Below the pieces are notes generated by a model, which ran no database searches, was not told the DNA's origin, and saw nothing but the letters and a program-made list of their open reading frames with translations. Shown piece after piece: positions 1 to 7,059 of a stretch of DNA of 7,946 nt. Both the position numbers and the translations under genes were made by a program. Every line of letters begins with the position of its first letter. Position 1 is the stretch's first letter. Source of the DNA: an uncultured Methylocystaceae bacterium (GTDB lineage: Bacteria > Pseudomonadota > Alphaproteobacteria > Rhizobiales > Beijerinckiaceae); assembly GCA_945956975.1 (NCBI GenBank), contig CAMFKC010000086.1, positions 1-7,946 on the forward strand, in the 5' to 3' direction.

Positions 1-897
1 GGTCATGGCCGCGAGCTTGCCCTTGTCGAGGTCCTTCGCCAGACGGCCCCAGGCTTCGCGGCGGATCGACTGCGGCGCCATCACACTATCGACGCCGAGC
101 AGCGACACGCCGCGCAGGATGAAGGGCGCTACCGTCGCCGGCAGGTCCATGCCCTGCGCGAGACCGCAGGCCGCGACCGCGCCGGCATATTTCGTCTGCG
201 CCAGCACGTTGGCGAGCGTGACCGAGCCGACGCTGTCGACGGCGGCCGCCCAGCGCTCCTTGCCGAGCGGACGGCCGGGCGCGGACAGTTCGCCGCGGTC
301 GATGATCTCGGCTGCGCCCAGCCCGCGCAGGTAGGTCTCCTCCGACGCGCGGCCGGTGGAGGCGATCACATGCCAGCCGAGCTTGGCGAGCAGCGCGATG
401 GCGACCGAGCCGACGCCGCCGGCTGCGCCCGTCACGAGCACCGGGCCGCGGTCGGGCGTGAGGCCGTGCTTCTCGAGCGCCAGCACGCAGAGCATGGCGG
501 TATAGCCGGCGGTGCCGACCGCCATGGCTTCGGCTGCGGAGAGGCCGGCCGGCAGCGGCGTCAGCCACTCGCCCTTCACGCGCGCCTTCTGCGCATACCC
601 GCCCATGTGCGTCTCGCCGACGCCCCAGCCGTTGAGGATGACCTTGTCGCCTTCCTTGAAGTTCGCGTTCGACGAGGAGGAGACGACGCCGGCGAAGTCG
701 ATGCCGGGGATCATCGGGAAGCGGCGCACGACCGGCGACTTGCCGGTGATGGCGAGGCCGTCCTTGTAGTTGACGCAGGAGTGCGAGACGACGACGTCGA
801 CGTCGCCCTCCATCAGGTCCTTCTCGTCGAAATCGGTCAGGGCGGCGCGATAGCCGTTGTCGTCCTTGTCGATGCGGATGGCCTTGAACGTGCTCAC
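1..897 (-). CDS. acuI: Acrylyl-CoA reductase AcuI / YhdH-type MDR oxidoreductase (3' end missing)
   Basis: Medium-chain dehydrogenase/reductase of the YhdH/YhfP family. Characterised members (AcuI) use NADPH to reduce acryloyl-CoA to propionyl-CoA in the cytoplasm, which detoxifies acrylate and serves 3-hydroxypropionate and DMSP breakdown. The visible 299 residues read from a GTG start. Family signatures in order: NYKDGLAITGK at 43-53, FPMIPGIDFAG at 60-70, GWGVGETHMGGYA at 90-102, AVGTAGYTAMLCV at 126-138, and the nucleotide-binding loop VTGAAGGVGSVA at 155-166. No zinc-ligand cysteine cluster is seen, as expected for this zinc-independent group. Family members are about 325-330 residues, so roughly 30 C-terminal residues lie beyond base 1. 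The GTG (897-895) was chosen because the protein aligns from MSTFKAI, no in-frame ATG lies upstream, and a GGGAG motif sits 10 nt before it. The MFS gene ends 56 bp upstream with no terminator between, so co-transcription is likely. Family assignment is firm; substrate is by homology. Confidence 0.9.
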   Translation of the reverse strand, partial: MSTFKAIRIDKDDNGYRAALTDFDEKDLMEGDVDVVVSHSCVNYKDGLAITGKSPVVRRFPMIPGIDFAGVVSSSSNANFKEGDKVILNGWGVGETHMGGYAQKARVKGEWLTPLPAGLSAAEAMAVGTAGYTAMLCVLALEKHGLTPDRGPVLVTGAAGGVGSVAIALLAKLGWHVIASTGRASEETYLRGLGAAEIIDRGELSAPGRPLGKERWAAAVDSVGSVTLANVLAQTKYAGAVAACGLAQGMDLPATVAPFILRGVSLLGVDSVMAPQSIRREAWGRLAKDLDKGKLAAMT

Positions 898-953
898 GTG
901 TTTTGTTCTCCCGGAAAGATCTGATTGTCTCGGCAGGAGTCCTAGACGCGAAA

Positions 954-2192
954 TCAGGCCGGAACAACCTTCGCCGCGGCGGGCCTTTCTTCGATCGGCA
1001 GGTTGATCAGCGCCGACGCCACGCCGAAGAAGACCGAGAGCGCCCAGACCCAGTCGTAGGAGCCGGTCGCCTCGTAGATCGTGCCGCCAAGCAGCGCGCC
1101 GAGAAAACCGCCGATCTGGTGGCTGACGAAGGTGAAGCCGTAGAGCATTGCGAAATTGCGCTGGCCGAACATGACGCCGACCAGCGAGGAGGTCGGCGGC
1201 ACGGTCGAGAGCCATAGCAGCCCGGTGACGGCGCCGAAGATCAGCGCGGAGGCCGGCGTGGCGGGCACGAGCAGGAAGACGAGCGTGGTCAGCGCGCGCG
1301 CGAAATAGATGAAGGCCAAGATATACCGGCGCGGCATGCGCGAGCCCGCCCAGCCTGACGTCAGCGAGCCCACCATGTTGAAGATGCCGATCATCGCGAA
1401 GGCCCAGCCGCCCACGCGCGGATCGAGCCCCTTGTCGGTGAGGTAGATCTGGAAATGCGTGGTGATGAAGGCGAGCTGGAACCCGCAAGTGAAATAGCCG
1501 ATCACCAGCAGCACGTAGGAGCGGTGCGAGAAGGCCTGCGAGATCGCTTGGCCGATCGTGGGCGCAGGCCCGGCGGACGCGGCGCCGGCGGCGACCTGCT
1601 CGCGCGGATAGGCGAGGAAGAACGACAGCGGCACGATCGCCATCATCATCGCGGCGAAGATGAAGGACGTATGGCGCCAGTCGAAGTTCTGGATGAGGGC
1701 GACCGCCAGCGGCGCGAACAGGAATTGCCCGAGCGAACCCGCCGCCGTGCCGAAGCCGAAGGCCATCGAGCGCCGGTTCTCCGGCACCAGCCGCCCGAAG
1801 GCGCCGAGCACGAGATTGAACGAGGCGCCGGAGAGGCCGAGGCCGATCAGCAGGCCGGCCGACAGGCCGAACACGACGGGCGTCGACGAGAGGCCCATGA
1901 TGACGAGGCCCGCCGCATAGAGCAGGGCGCCGATGATTAGCACGCGCGGCGCGCCGAACCGGTCGGCAAAGCCGCCGGCCAGCGGTTGGCCGAGGCCCCA
2001 CATCAGGTTCTGCAGGGCGATGGCGAGCGAGAAGACGTCGCGCGTCCAGTTGTTATCGACCAGCACGTCGCGCTGGAAGGCGCCGATCGCCGAGCGCGGC
2101 CCGAAGCTGAGGATCGCAATGGCGCAGCCGGCGGCGATGATGAGTTCGACGGGAATGCGCGATTGCTTGGTTGCCGTGCCGGCGTCAGACAT
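954..2192 (-). CDS. MFS transporter, 12 helices, possibly monocarboxylate type
   Basis: A 412-residue inner-membrane secondary carrier of the major facilitator superfamily. Hydrophobic segments fit two six-helix halves: helix 1 near residues 15-37, helices 2-6 between 53 and 195, a hydrophilic central loop at about 196-222 rich in Ala/Gly/Pro, then helices 7-12 from about 225 to 398. The loop after helix 2 carries MFS motif A as GGFADRFGAPRVL (73-85), and a related GSRMPRR stretch occurs at 283-289 in the second half. Helix 1 carries GPRSAIGAF (31-39), and NNWTRDVFSLAIA (47-59) runs into helix 2, a pattern I associate with bacterial carriers of the oxalate:formate/monocarboxylate-like branch. 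That subfamily call is tentative. The ATG is preceded by GGAGG with 8-nt spacing. The gene precedes acuI on the same strand by 56 bp, which suggests a small organic acid as substrate, but nothing in the protein proves it. No obvious -35/-10 pair is visible in the 48 bp between its start and the upstream hairpin. Confidence 0.9.
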   Translation of the reverse strand: MSDAGTATKQSRIPVELIIAAGCAIAILSFGPRSAIGAFQRDVLVDNNWTRDVFSLAIALQNLMWGLGQPLAGGFADRFGAPRVLIIGALLYAAGLVIMGLSSTPVVFGLSAGLLIGLGLSGASFNLVLGAFGRLVPENRRSMAFGFGTAAGSLGQFLFAPLAVALIQNFDWRHTSFIFAAMMMAIVPLSFFLAYPREQVAAGAASAGPAPTIGQAISQAFSHRSYVLLVIGYFTCGFQLAFITTHFQIYLTDKGLDPRVGGWAFAMIGIFNMVGSLTSGWAGSRMPRRYILAFIYFARALTTLVFLLVPATPASALIFGAVTGLLWLSTVPPTSSLVGVMFGQRNFAMLYGFTFVSHQIGGFLGALLGGTIYEATGSYDWVWALSVFFGVASALINLPIEERPAAAKVVPA

Positions 2193-2222
2193 GGATCAGC
2201 CCTCCAGCGCGTCATCTATCGT

Positions 2223-2232
2223 GCGGCGCCGC
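2223..2232. repeat. 10-bp GC palindrome in the MFS 5' leader
   Basis: GCGGCGCCGC is a perfect self-complementary decamer between the ETF-QO terminator hairpin and the MFS ribosome binding site. In DNA this GC-rich such a palindrome can occur by chance, and I assign no function. It is the only symmetric element in the short MFS leader. Confidence 0.3.
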
Positions 2233-2241
2233 GAAATGAAA

Positions 2242-2269
2242 TGCGCGCACGGCAGGGGCCGTGCGCGCA
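2242..2269 (-). terminator. Rho-independent terminator of the ETF-QO gene
   Basis: A perfect 12-bp inverted repeat, TGCGCGCACGGC and its complement, flanks a 4-nt loop. On the minus strand the hairpin begins 28 nt after the ETF-QO stop codon and is followed at once by TTTCATTTCG, a T-rich though interrupted tract. Stem length and GC content make it very stable. It should end ETF-QO transcription and separate it from the MFS gene, whose ATG starts 49 nt further on. The imperfect T tract leaves room for partial read-through into the MFS-acuI pair. No similar tract lies on the plus-strand side, so it looks unidirectional. Confidence 0.75.
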
Positions 2270-2297
2270 CAGGTTATGCCGGCGGAGTGTGCGGCGA

Positions 2298-3974
2298 TCA
2301 CATGTTCGCGTAGTTCGGTCCGCCGCCGCCCTCGGGGCAGGTCCAGTTGATGTTCTGCGCGGGATCCTTGATGTCGCAGGTCTTGCAGTGCACGCAGTTC
2401 TGCGCGTTGATCACGAACTTCGGATCGCGCCTGTTCGCCTCGTCCTGGTAGACGACCTCGTAGACGCCCGCCGGGCAGTAGAGCCGCGCCGGCTCGCCAT
2501 ACTCGGGCAGGTTCTTGGCGATCGGGATGGACGGGTTCTTCAGCACGAGATGGACCTGCTGGTCTTCCTCGTGATTGGTGTTCGACAGGAACACCGACGA
2601 GAGCTTGTCGAACGACAGCTTGCCGTCGGGTTTCGGATAGACGATCGGCTTGACCTCGTCGATCTTCTTCAGCGTCGCGTAGTCCGGCTTGCCGTGCGAC
2701 AGCGTGCCGAAGAAGGAGAAGCCGAAGAGCTCGTTGGTCCACATGTCCAGCGCGCCGAGGCCGACGCCGATGGCGGTGCCGAACTTCGACCACAGCGGCT
2801 TCACGTTGCGGACCTTCTTCAGGTCCTGGCCCACGGGGCCTGCGCGCCACTCGTTCTCGATCTCCACGACCTCGTCGTGCGAACGGCCGGCGGCCAGCGC
2901 GGCGCTGATCTTGTCGGCCGCCAGGATGCCGGACATCATCGCATTGTGCGAGCCCTTCACGCGCGGCACGTTGACGAAGCCCGCCGAGCAGCCGATCAGC
3001 GCGCCGCCGGGGAAGGTCAGCTTCGGCACGGACTGCCAGCCGCCCTCGGTGATCGCGCGCGCGCCATAGGCGATGCGCTTGCCGCCGGCGAGCACGTCGG
3101 CGACGAGCGGGTGATGCTTGAAGCGCTGGAACTCGTCGAAGGGCGAGAGCGTCGGATTCTCGTAGTTGAGATGGATCACGAAGCCGACGACGACCTGGTT
3201 GTCCTCGATGTGATAGAGGAACGAACCGCCGCCTGTGCTCATGTTGAGCGGCCAGCCGAACGTGTGCTGGATCGCGCCCGCGCGGTGCTTGGCCGGATCG
3301 ACCTGCCACATTTCCTTGATGCCGATGCCGAACTTCTGGAAGTCGCGGCCTTCGCCCAGGTTGTATTTCGCAATCAGCTGCTTGGAGAGCGAGCCGCGCG
3401 CGCCTTCCGAAAACAGCGTGTAGCGGCCGCGCAGCTCCATGCCGCGCGTGAAGGCCGCTTTCGGCTTGCCTTCGCGATCGACGCCCATGTCGCCGGTCGC
3501 AATGCCGACGACTGCGCCCTTCTCGTCGTAGAGGACTTCCGAAGCCGAGAAGCCCGGATAGATTTCCACGCCCAGCGCTTCCGCGCGGCCGGCGAGCCAG
3601 CGGCAGACGTTGCCGAGCGAGCCGACATACTTGCCGTGATTGTCGAGCAGCTTCGGCATGGCGAAGTTCGGCAGGCGCAGCGCGCCATGCGGTCCGAGGA
3701 AGTAGAACTTGTCCTCGTTCACTTCCACCGTCAGCGGCCGGTCGTCGTCCTTGCGCCAGTCGGGAAAGAGCGCGTCGAGGCCGATGGGATCGACGACAAC
3801 GCCCGATAGAATGTGCGCGCCGACTTCCGAGCCCTTCTCGACGACCACGACCGTGGAATCGGGCGAGATCTGCTTCAGGCGAATGGCGGCCGAAAGACCC
3901 GCAGGCCCGGCGCCCACGATCACGACGTCGTATTCCATCGCCTCGCGTGCGGGCAGTTCCTGAGCCTCGGCCAT
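2298..3974 (-). CDS. etfD: Electron-transfer flavoprotein:ubiquinone oxidoreductase (ETF-QO)
   Basis: Membrane-associated flavoprotein that oxidises reduced ETF, which collects electrons from acyl-CoA and other dehydrogenases, and passes them to ubiquinone. The protein is 558 residues, full length for bacterial ETF-QO. The N-terminal FAD Rossmann motif is VIVGAGPAGLSAA at 18-30, with the ribose-binding acidic residue E46 in VVVEKGSEVGAHILSG. The C-terminal ferredoxin-like part holds the four expected 4Fe-4S ligands C500 (YCPAGVYE) and C527, C530, C533 (CVHCKTCDIKDP), then the typical ending NWTCPEGGGGPNY. No transmembrane helix is obvious, in keeping with monotopic binding. ATG 3974-3972 is preferred over the adjoining GTG at 3977 because AGAGG lies 6 nt before the ATG but only 3 nt before the GTG. 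A promoter is predicted at 4016-4046 and a strong hairpin follows the stop. The gene appears monocistronic. The symbol etfD follows recent usage; many annotations give none. Confidence 0.96.
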   Translation of the reverse strand: MAEAQELPAREAMEYDVVIVGAGPAGLSAAIRLKQISPDSTVVVVEKGSEVGAHILSGVVVDPIGLDALFPDWRKDDDRPLTVEVNEDKFYFLGPHGALRLPNFAMPKLLDNHGKYVGSLGNVCRWLAGRAEALGVEIYPGFSASEVLYDEKGAVVGIATGDMGVDREGKPKAAFTRGMELRGRYTLFSEGARGSLSKQLIAKYNLGEGRDFQKFGIGIKEMWQVDPAKHRAGAIQHTFGWPLNMSTGGGSFLYHIEDNQVVVGFVIHLNYENPTLSPFDEFQRFKHHPLVADVLAGGKRIAYGARAITEGGWQSVPKLTFPGGALIGCSAGFVNVPRVKGSHNAMMSGILAADKISAALAAGRSHDEVVEIENEWRAGPVGQDLKKVRNVKPLWSKFGTAIGVGLGALDMWTNELFGFSFFGTLSHGKPDYATLKKIDEVKPIVYPKPDGKLSFDKLSSVFLSNTNHEEDQQVHLVLKNPSIPIAKNLPEYGEPARLYCPAGVYEVVYQDEANRRDPKFVINAQNCVHCKTCDIKDPAQNINWTCPEGGGGPNYANM

Positions 3975-4014
3975 CACGTTCCTCTTGTTTTGCGCGGGTT
4001 GGGGCGTGCTATTA

Positions 4015-4028
4015 GTTTATATGTAAAC
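4015..4028. promoter_or_regulatory. Operator-like near-palindrome over the ETF-QO -10 box
   Basis: GTTTA-TATG-TAAAC has two perfect 5-bp inverted arms, and the innermost A/T pair is also symmetric, giving 12 of 14 symmetric positions. It overlaps the predicted -10 hexamer and the end of the spacer of the ETF-QO promoter, where a bound dimeric repressor would block polymerase. Size and symmetry fit a TetR- or GntR-type site, but I cannot name the regulator, and no regulator gene is in the window. Chance symmetry in an AT-rich promoter patch is the main alternative. Confidence 0.4.
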
Positions 4029-4046
4029 CGTGCGCAAGCCCGTCAA
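4016..4046 (-). promoter_or_regulatory. Predicted sigma-70-type promoter for the ETF-QO gene
   Basis: On the minus strand TTGACG (4046-4041) matches five of six -35 consensus bases and TATAAA (4021-4016) matches five of six -10 bases. The 19-nt spacer is on the long side. The -10 box ends 41 nt before the ETF-QO ATG, leaving a leader of roughly 35 nt with an AGAGG ribosome binding site. A weaker alternative in the same stretch is TTGCGC (4037-4032), 17 nt, TAATAG (4014-4009). The local AT-rich patch stands out from the GC-rich surroundings, which supports promoter function, but the start site is not known. Confidence 0.5.
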
Positions 4047-4105
4047 GTCGAAACCATGGATAGCAAGCCAGGCGGGCATGGCAAATGCCGCGAGCCGGGG
4101 CTGTG

Positions 4106-4119
4106 GCGACTTTTGTCGC
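4106..4119 (+). other. Small stem-loop in the leader upstream of the ClC gene
   Basis: GCGAC-TTTT-GTCGC is a perfect 5-bp stem with a T4 loop in the 249-bp ETF-QO/ClC spacer, 104 nt before the ClC start. It lacks a following T tract, so it is not a terminator. Apart from this and the ETF-QO promoter I see no RNA gene, clear plus-strand promoter or conserved short ORF in the spacer. A short stem like this may be accidental. Confidence 0.25.
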
Positions 4120-4210
4120 AGACCGCGCTGGAACAACGCCGTCTGTGCGCTTTTTCTCCTTGTGTGCGGCGCAATGCGATCGTACGCCGAGAGGCCGGGC
4201 AGCACGAGGC

Positions 4211-4218
4211 GGAGAGGG
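4211..4218 (+). promoter_or_regulatory. Ribosome binding site that fixes the ClC start
   Basis: GGAGAGGG contains two overlapping Shine-Dalgarno matches: AGAGG 6 nt and GGAG 9 nt before ATG 4224. The earlier in-frame ATG at 4056 has no such motif, so 4224 is preferred. Confidence 0.65.
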
Positions 4219-4223
4219 ATCGC

Positions 4224-5546
4224 ATGGCCGCCAAAGCCAATCGATACGCGACACATCTGGCTGTGCGCTCGAAAATCGCCGCGCGGCGGTGGTCGCGGCG
4301 CAGTATGTTCCTGCTCGGCGGCATCACTGTCGGCGCGGCGGCCATAGGCATGGCGTTTGCGGCCGACAGGGCGCAGGCTTGCTTCCTCTGGGCGCTGGAC
4401 AAGATCCCCTGGATCGGCCTCGTCATCACGCCGCTCGGCTTCGGCGTCGCAACCCTTCTCGCCCGCCATGTCTTTCCCAACTCGCAGGGGAGCGGCATTC
4501 CGCAGGTCATTGCAGCGCTGCAGATCGACGACCAGGACCGGCGCGCGCCGCTGGTGTCTCTGCGGGTCGCGGCGGGCAAGATCATTGTCATGACGCTCGG
4601 CCTGTTGTGCGGCGCCTCGACGGGACGCGAGGGCCCGACCGTCCAGGTCGGCGCTGCGATCATGTTTGCGCTCGGCCGCCTCTCGCCCTATCGCCGCGCG
4701 GGCTTCTTGCTGGCCGGCGCCGCCGCCGGGGTCGCCGCCGCTTTCAACACGCCATTGGCCGGCATCGTGTTCGGCATCGAGGAGATGAGCCGGTCCTTCG
4801 AGGCGCGCACGAGCGGCCTCATCATCGGCGCGGTGATCGCTGCGGGCCTGACGTCGCTCGCGGTTGTCGGCGACTATTCCTACTTCGGCGCCACCACCGC
4901 GACGATTCCGCTTGGAACGGCATGGGTCGCCGTCATCGTTTGCGCAGCGATCGGTGGGCTTGCCGGCGGTCTGTTCATTCGGCTCGTGCTTCTCTTCGCC
5001 ACCGGGCTGCCCGGGGCCGCGGGCGCGCTGATCAGGCGTTATCCCGTTCTCTTCGCGATGCTATGCGGATTGGGCGTCGCGATCTGCGGCCTCAACGGCG
5101 ATCACTCCGTCTACGGCTCCGGCTACGATCAGGCGCGCGCCGTGCTCCATGCCGACGGCGCCATCGACTACTGGTTCGCGCCGTTGAAATTTCTCGCCAC
5201 CACTTTCTCGGCGATCTCCGGCATTCCCGGCGGCGTGTTCTCGCCATCGCTGGCGATCGGCGCCGGCATCGCCGCGGACGTGAGCCTCGCCTTCCATTCC
5301 GTGCCGCTCGGCGCGCTCGCACTGATCGGCATGGTCTCCTACCTGACGGGCGTGGTGCAGGCGCCGATCACGTCGTTCGTCATCGTGTCGGAGATGACCA
5401 ACGATCACGCCATGGTCATACCGCTCATGGCGGCGGCGCTCGTCGCCAACCGGGCGTCGAAGGCGCTGAGCCGCGAAGGGCTCTATCACGCGCTCGCGCG
5501 AAGCTTCCTTCCGCCGTCAGCGGACCGGCGCGCGCACGGCCATTGA
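4224..5546 (+). CDS. ClC-family chloride channel / H+:Cl- exchanger without CBS domains
   Basis: Inner-membrane ClC protein, 440 residues, close to the core length of bacterial exchangers. All hallmark motifs are present: GSGIPQV at 89-95 with the anion-coordinating Ser (S90); GREGPTVQVG at 134-143 with the gating glutamate E136; AGVAAAFNTPLAG at 168-180; IEEM at 185-188, where E187 corresponds to the internal proton glutamate E203 of the E. coli exchanger; GIPGGVFSPSLAIG at 333-346; and Y421 in GLYHALARSF, matching the inner-gate tyrosine Y445. Both glutamates point to proton-coupled chloride antiport rather than a passive channel, and GREGP differs from the altered gate motif of fluoride exporters. 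The C-terminus ends soon after helix R, so no CBS regulatory domain follows. The ATG at 4224 is chosen because GGAGAGGG lies just upstream (AGAGG 6 nt before it) and the protein begins in family register. The open frame continues upstream to 3813 but runs antisense to ETF-QO. Roles in acid resistance or charge balance are known for homologues; the role here is unknown. Confidence 0.93.
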   Translation: MAAKANRYATHLAVRSKIAARRWSRRSMFLLGGITVGAAAIGMAFAADRAQACFLWALDKIPWIGLVITPLGFGVATLLARHVFPNSQGSGIPQVIAALQIDDQDRRAPLVSLRVAAGKIIVMTLGLLCGASTGREGPTVQVGAAIMFALGRLSPYRRAGFLLAGAAAGVAAAFNTPLAGIVFGIEEMSRSFEARTSGLIIGAVIAAGLTSLAVVGDYSYFGATTATIPLGTAWVAVIVCAAIGGLAGGLFIRLVLLFATGLPGAAGALIRRYPVLFAMLCGLGVAICGLNGDHSVYGSGYDQARAVLHADGAIDYWFAPLKFLATTFSAISGIPGGVFSPSLAIGAGIAADVSLAFHSVPLGALALIGMVSYLTGVVQAPITSFVIVSEMTNDHAMVIPLMAAALVANRASKALSREGLYHALARSFLPPSADRRAHGH

Positions 5547-5553
5547 GCCGTCG

Positions 5554-7059
5554 TCACTCAGCCAGCCGCGCCAGCGGGATCGCCATGCGCAACGTCAATC
5601 CCTCGGGCCGCCAATCATAGGCGATCTCGCCGCCCAACTGGCCGGAAATGCTGCGCTCCGCCAGAATGCTGCCGAAGCCGCTGCGTTGCGGGGCGCCGGC
5701 GATCGCCGGCCCGCCCGTCTCGCGCCATTCGAGCCGCAGGCGCTCGTCGGCGATCGTCCAGGCGACGCGCACCGCGCCCGCCGCAACCGAAAGCCCACCG
5801 TATTTCGCGGCGTTCGTCGCCGTTTCGTGCAGCGCCAGCGCAAGGCTCGTCACCGCCTTGGCGCCCACCGGGGCATGGGGGCCTTCATAAGTCGTGCGCG
5901 ACGCCTCCCCGGCGTAGGGCGCGAGCACGGTGCGCACCAGCGCGCCGACATCCGTCCTGTCGCCGTTGGCCCCCGGATTGCCCGTGAGCGCCGGGCGAAC
6001 CAGCTCTTTCGCCTGCGCCAGCGCATCGAGCCGTCCGCGCAGGGATTCGGCCATGTCCTGCGGCGTGGCGGCGGCGCGCGCGCTGAGACCGATCAGGCCA
6101 CGAAACACCGCGAGCAGATTCTTCACGCGGTGATTCATCTCCTGCAGCAGCAATTGCTGGCGCTCCTGCATCTCCTTGCGTTCGGTCACATCGACCGCCA
6201 CGCCGACGAAGCGGCTCGGCTGACCCTGTTCGTCGCGCAGGCATTCGCCGCGCACGTCCACCCAACGGATCGCGCCATCCTTGCGCACCAGCCGGTATTC
6301 CTGTTTGTAGCGCTCGCCGGTGGCGACCGCCTGCCCAACCGCATCCTCGATGCGCTGGAGATCGCCGGGATGAATGGCGGCGAGATAATCGCTCAGCGGC
6401 GCGCCGGTCTCGGCCTTCTGCGCATCGACTGAAAAGGCTTCCGCAAAATAACGGTCGGAATAGAAGAGGTCTGTCTTCACGTCCCAGTCGAACACCCCGA
6501 CCATGCCGCCGGCGCTGAGCGCCTGCGTAAGCCGTTCCTGCGCGGTCGCGAGCTTGCGTTCGGCGACGATCCGGTCGGTCGTCTCGCTGACGATGCACAG
6601 GATGCCGTCGATGGCGTTGGTCGGTCCGTAGACCGGCGAATAGGAAATGTCGAAATAGACGGTTTCGCCATAGCCGTGGCGCTCGACATAGAAAGGGCGG
6701 TCCTTTGCGTGGACCGTCTCGCCCGCATCCGCGACGCGGCGCAGCATCGGCTCGAGATCGTCCCAGAGTTCGGCCCAGTTTTCCCGCGCCGGCCGGCCGA
6801 GCGCCTTGGGGTGCCGTTCGCCGATCGCAGGGGCGTAGGCGTCGTTGTAGATCGGTACGAACTCGGGGCCCCAGAAGACGACGATCTGCGCTTTTGCGGG
6901 GAGGATGAAATTGACCGTGGCGCGCAGATGCGGCGGCCAGTTGTCGATCGGACCCAGCGGCGTCTTGGACCAGTCGAGCGCGCGGATCAGCGTCCCCATC
7001 TCGCTTTGCGAGGTAGGAAAAAGGCTTGCGCCCGCCGCGTCGTTTTCTTTCTCTGTCAT
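5554..7059 (-). CDS. Soluble two-PAS HWE-family sensor histidine kinase
   Basis: A 501-residue cytoplasmic sensor kinase with no transmembrane segment or signal peptide. An N-terminal PAS-like domain covers about residues 44-165 (VFWGPEFVPIYNDAY at 61-75, YFDISYSPVYG at 135-145), and a second PAS/PAC domain covers about 182-295 (EYRLVRKDGAIRWVDVRG at 254-271, then FVGVAVDVTERK). The kinase core follows: H-box EMNHRVKNLLAVFRGL at 307-322 with phospho-acceptor H310; N-box LHETATNAAKYGGL at 410-423 with N416; the diagnostic W-x-E as W445-R446-E447 in LEWRETGGP; and a glycine motif GFGS at 461-464. H310 together with the WxE triplet defines the HWE class. No LOV cysteine motif is seen, so the cue is unknown. 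No response regulator is adjacent, so this is an orphan kinase. The annotated ATG lacks a Shine-Dalgarno match; M21, just before the conserved GTLIRALDWSKTPLGP stretch, is an alternative start, also without a good site. Confidence 0.93.
   Translation of the reverse strand: MTEKENDAAGASLFPTSQSEMGTLIRALDWSKTPLGPIDNWPPHLRATVNFILPAKAQIVVFWGPEFVPIYNDAYAPAIGERHPKALGRPARENWAELWDDLEPMLRRVADAGETVHAKDRPFYVERHGYGETVYFDISYSPVYGPTNAIDGILCIVSETTDRIVAERKLATAQERLTQALSAGGMVGVFDWDVKTDLFYSDRYFAEAFSVDAQKAETGAPLSDYLAAIHPGDLQRIEDAVGQAVATGERYKQEYRLVRKDGAIRWVDVRGECLRDEQGQPSRFVGVAVDVTERKEMQERQQLLLQEMNHRVKNLLAVFRGLIGLSARAAATPQDMAESLRGRLDALAQAKELVRPALTGNPGANGDRTDVGALVRTVLAPYAGEASRTTYEGPHAPVGAKAVTSLALALHETATNAAKYGGLSVAAGAVRVAWTIADERLRLEWRETGGPAIAGAPQRSGFGSILAERSISGQLGGEIAYDWRPEGLTLRMAIPLARLAE

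Noticed and set aside
86..967. A 293-codon minus-strand open frame overlapping acuI
   Set aside because: Very arginine-rich out-of-frame translation; the acuI frame one register away carries all family motifs.
2212..3309. A 365-codon minus-strand open frame within ETF-QO
   Set aside because: Arg/Gly-rich shifted frame of ETF-QO without a recognisable domain. It runs through the terminator hairpin, which argues against it.
1986..3809. A 607-codon open frame on the plus strand opposite the MFS 5' end and ETF-QO
   Set aside because: It is antisense to a fully recognisable ETF-QO. Its translation is rich in Arg, Ala, Val, Asp and His with no fold motif, typical of the mirror frame of a GC-rich gene.
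3813..4223. Upstream extension of the ClC frame by 137 codons, including an ATG at 4056
   Set aside because: The first part is antisense to ETF-QO, the extension has no ClC homology, the ATG at 4056 has no ribosome binding site, and 4224 has a good one.
4029..4223. Possible small RNA or riboswitch in the ClC leader
   Set aside because: Only a 5-bp stem-loop is visible, with no known riboswitch core and no terminator-antiterminator pair.
4085..5620. A 511-codon plus-strand open frame overlapping the ClC gene
   Set aside because: Frame-shifted shadow of ClC with extreme Arg content; ClC motifs are all in the other frame.
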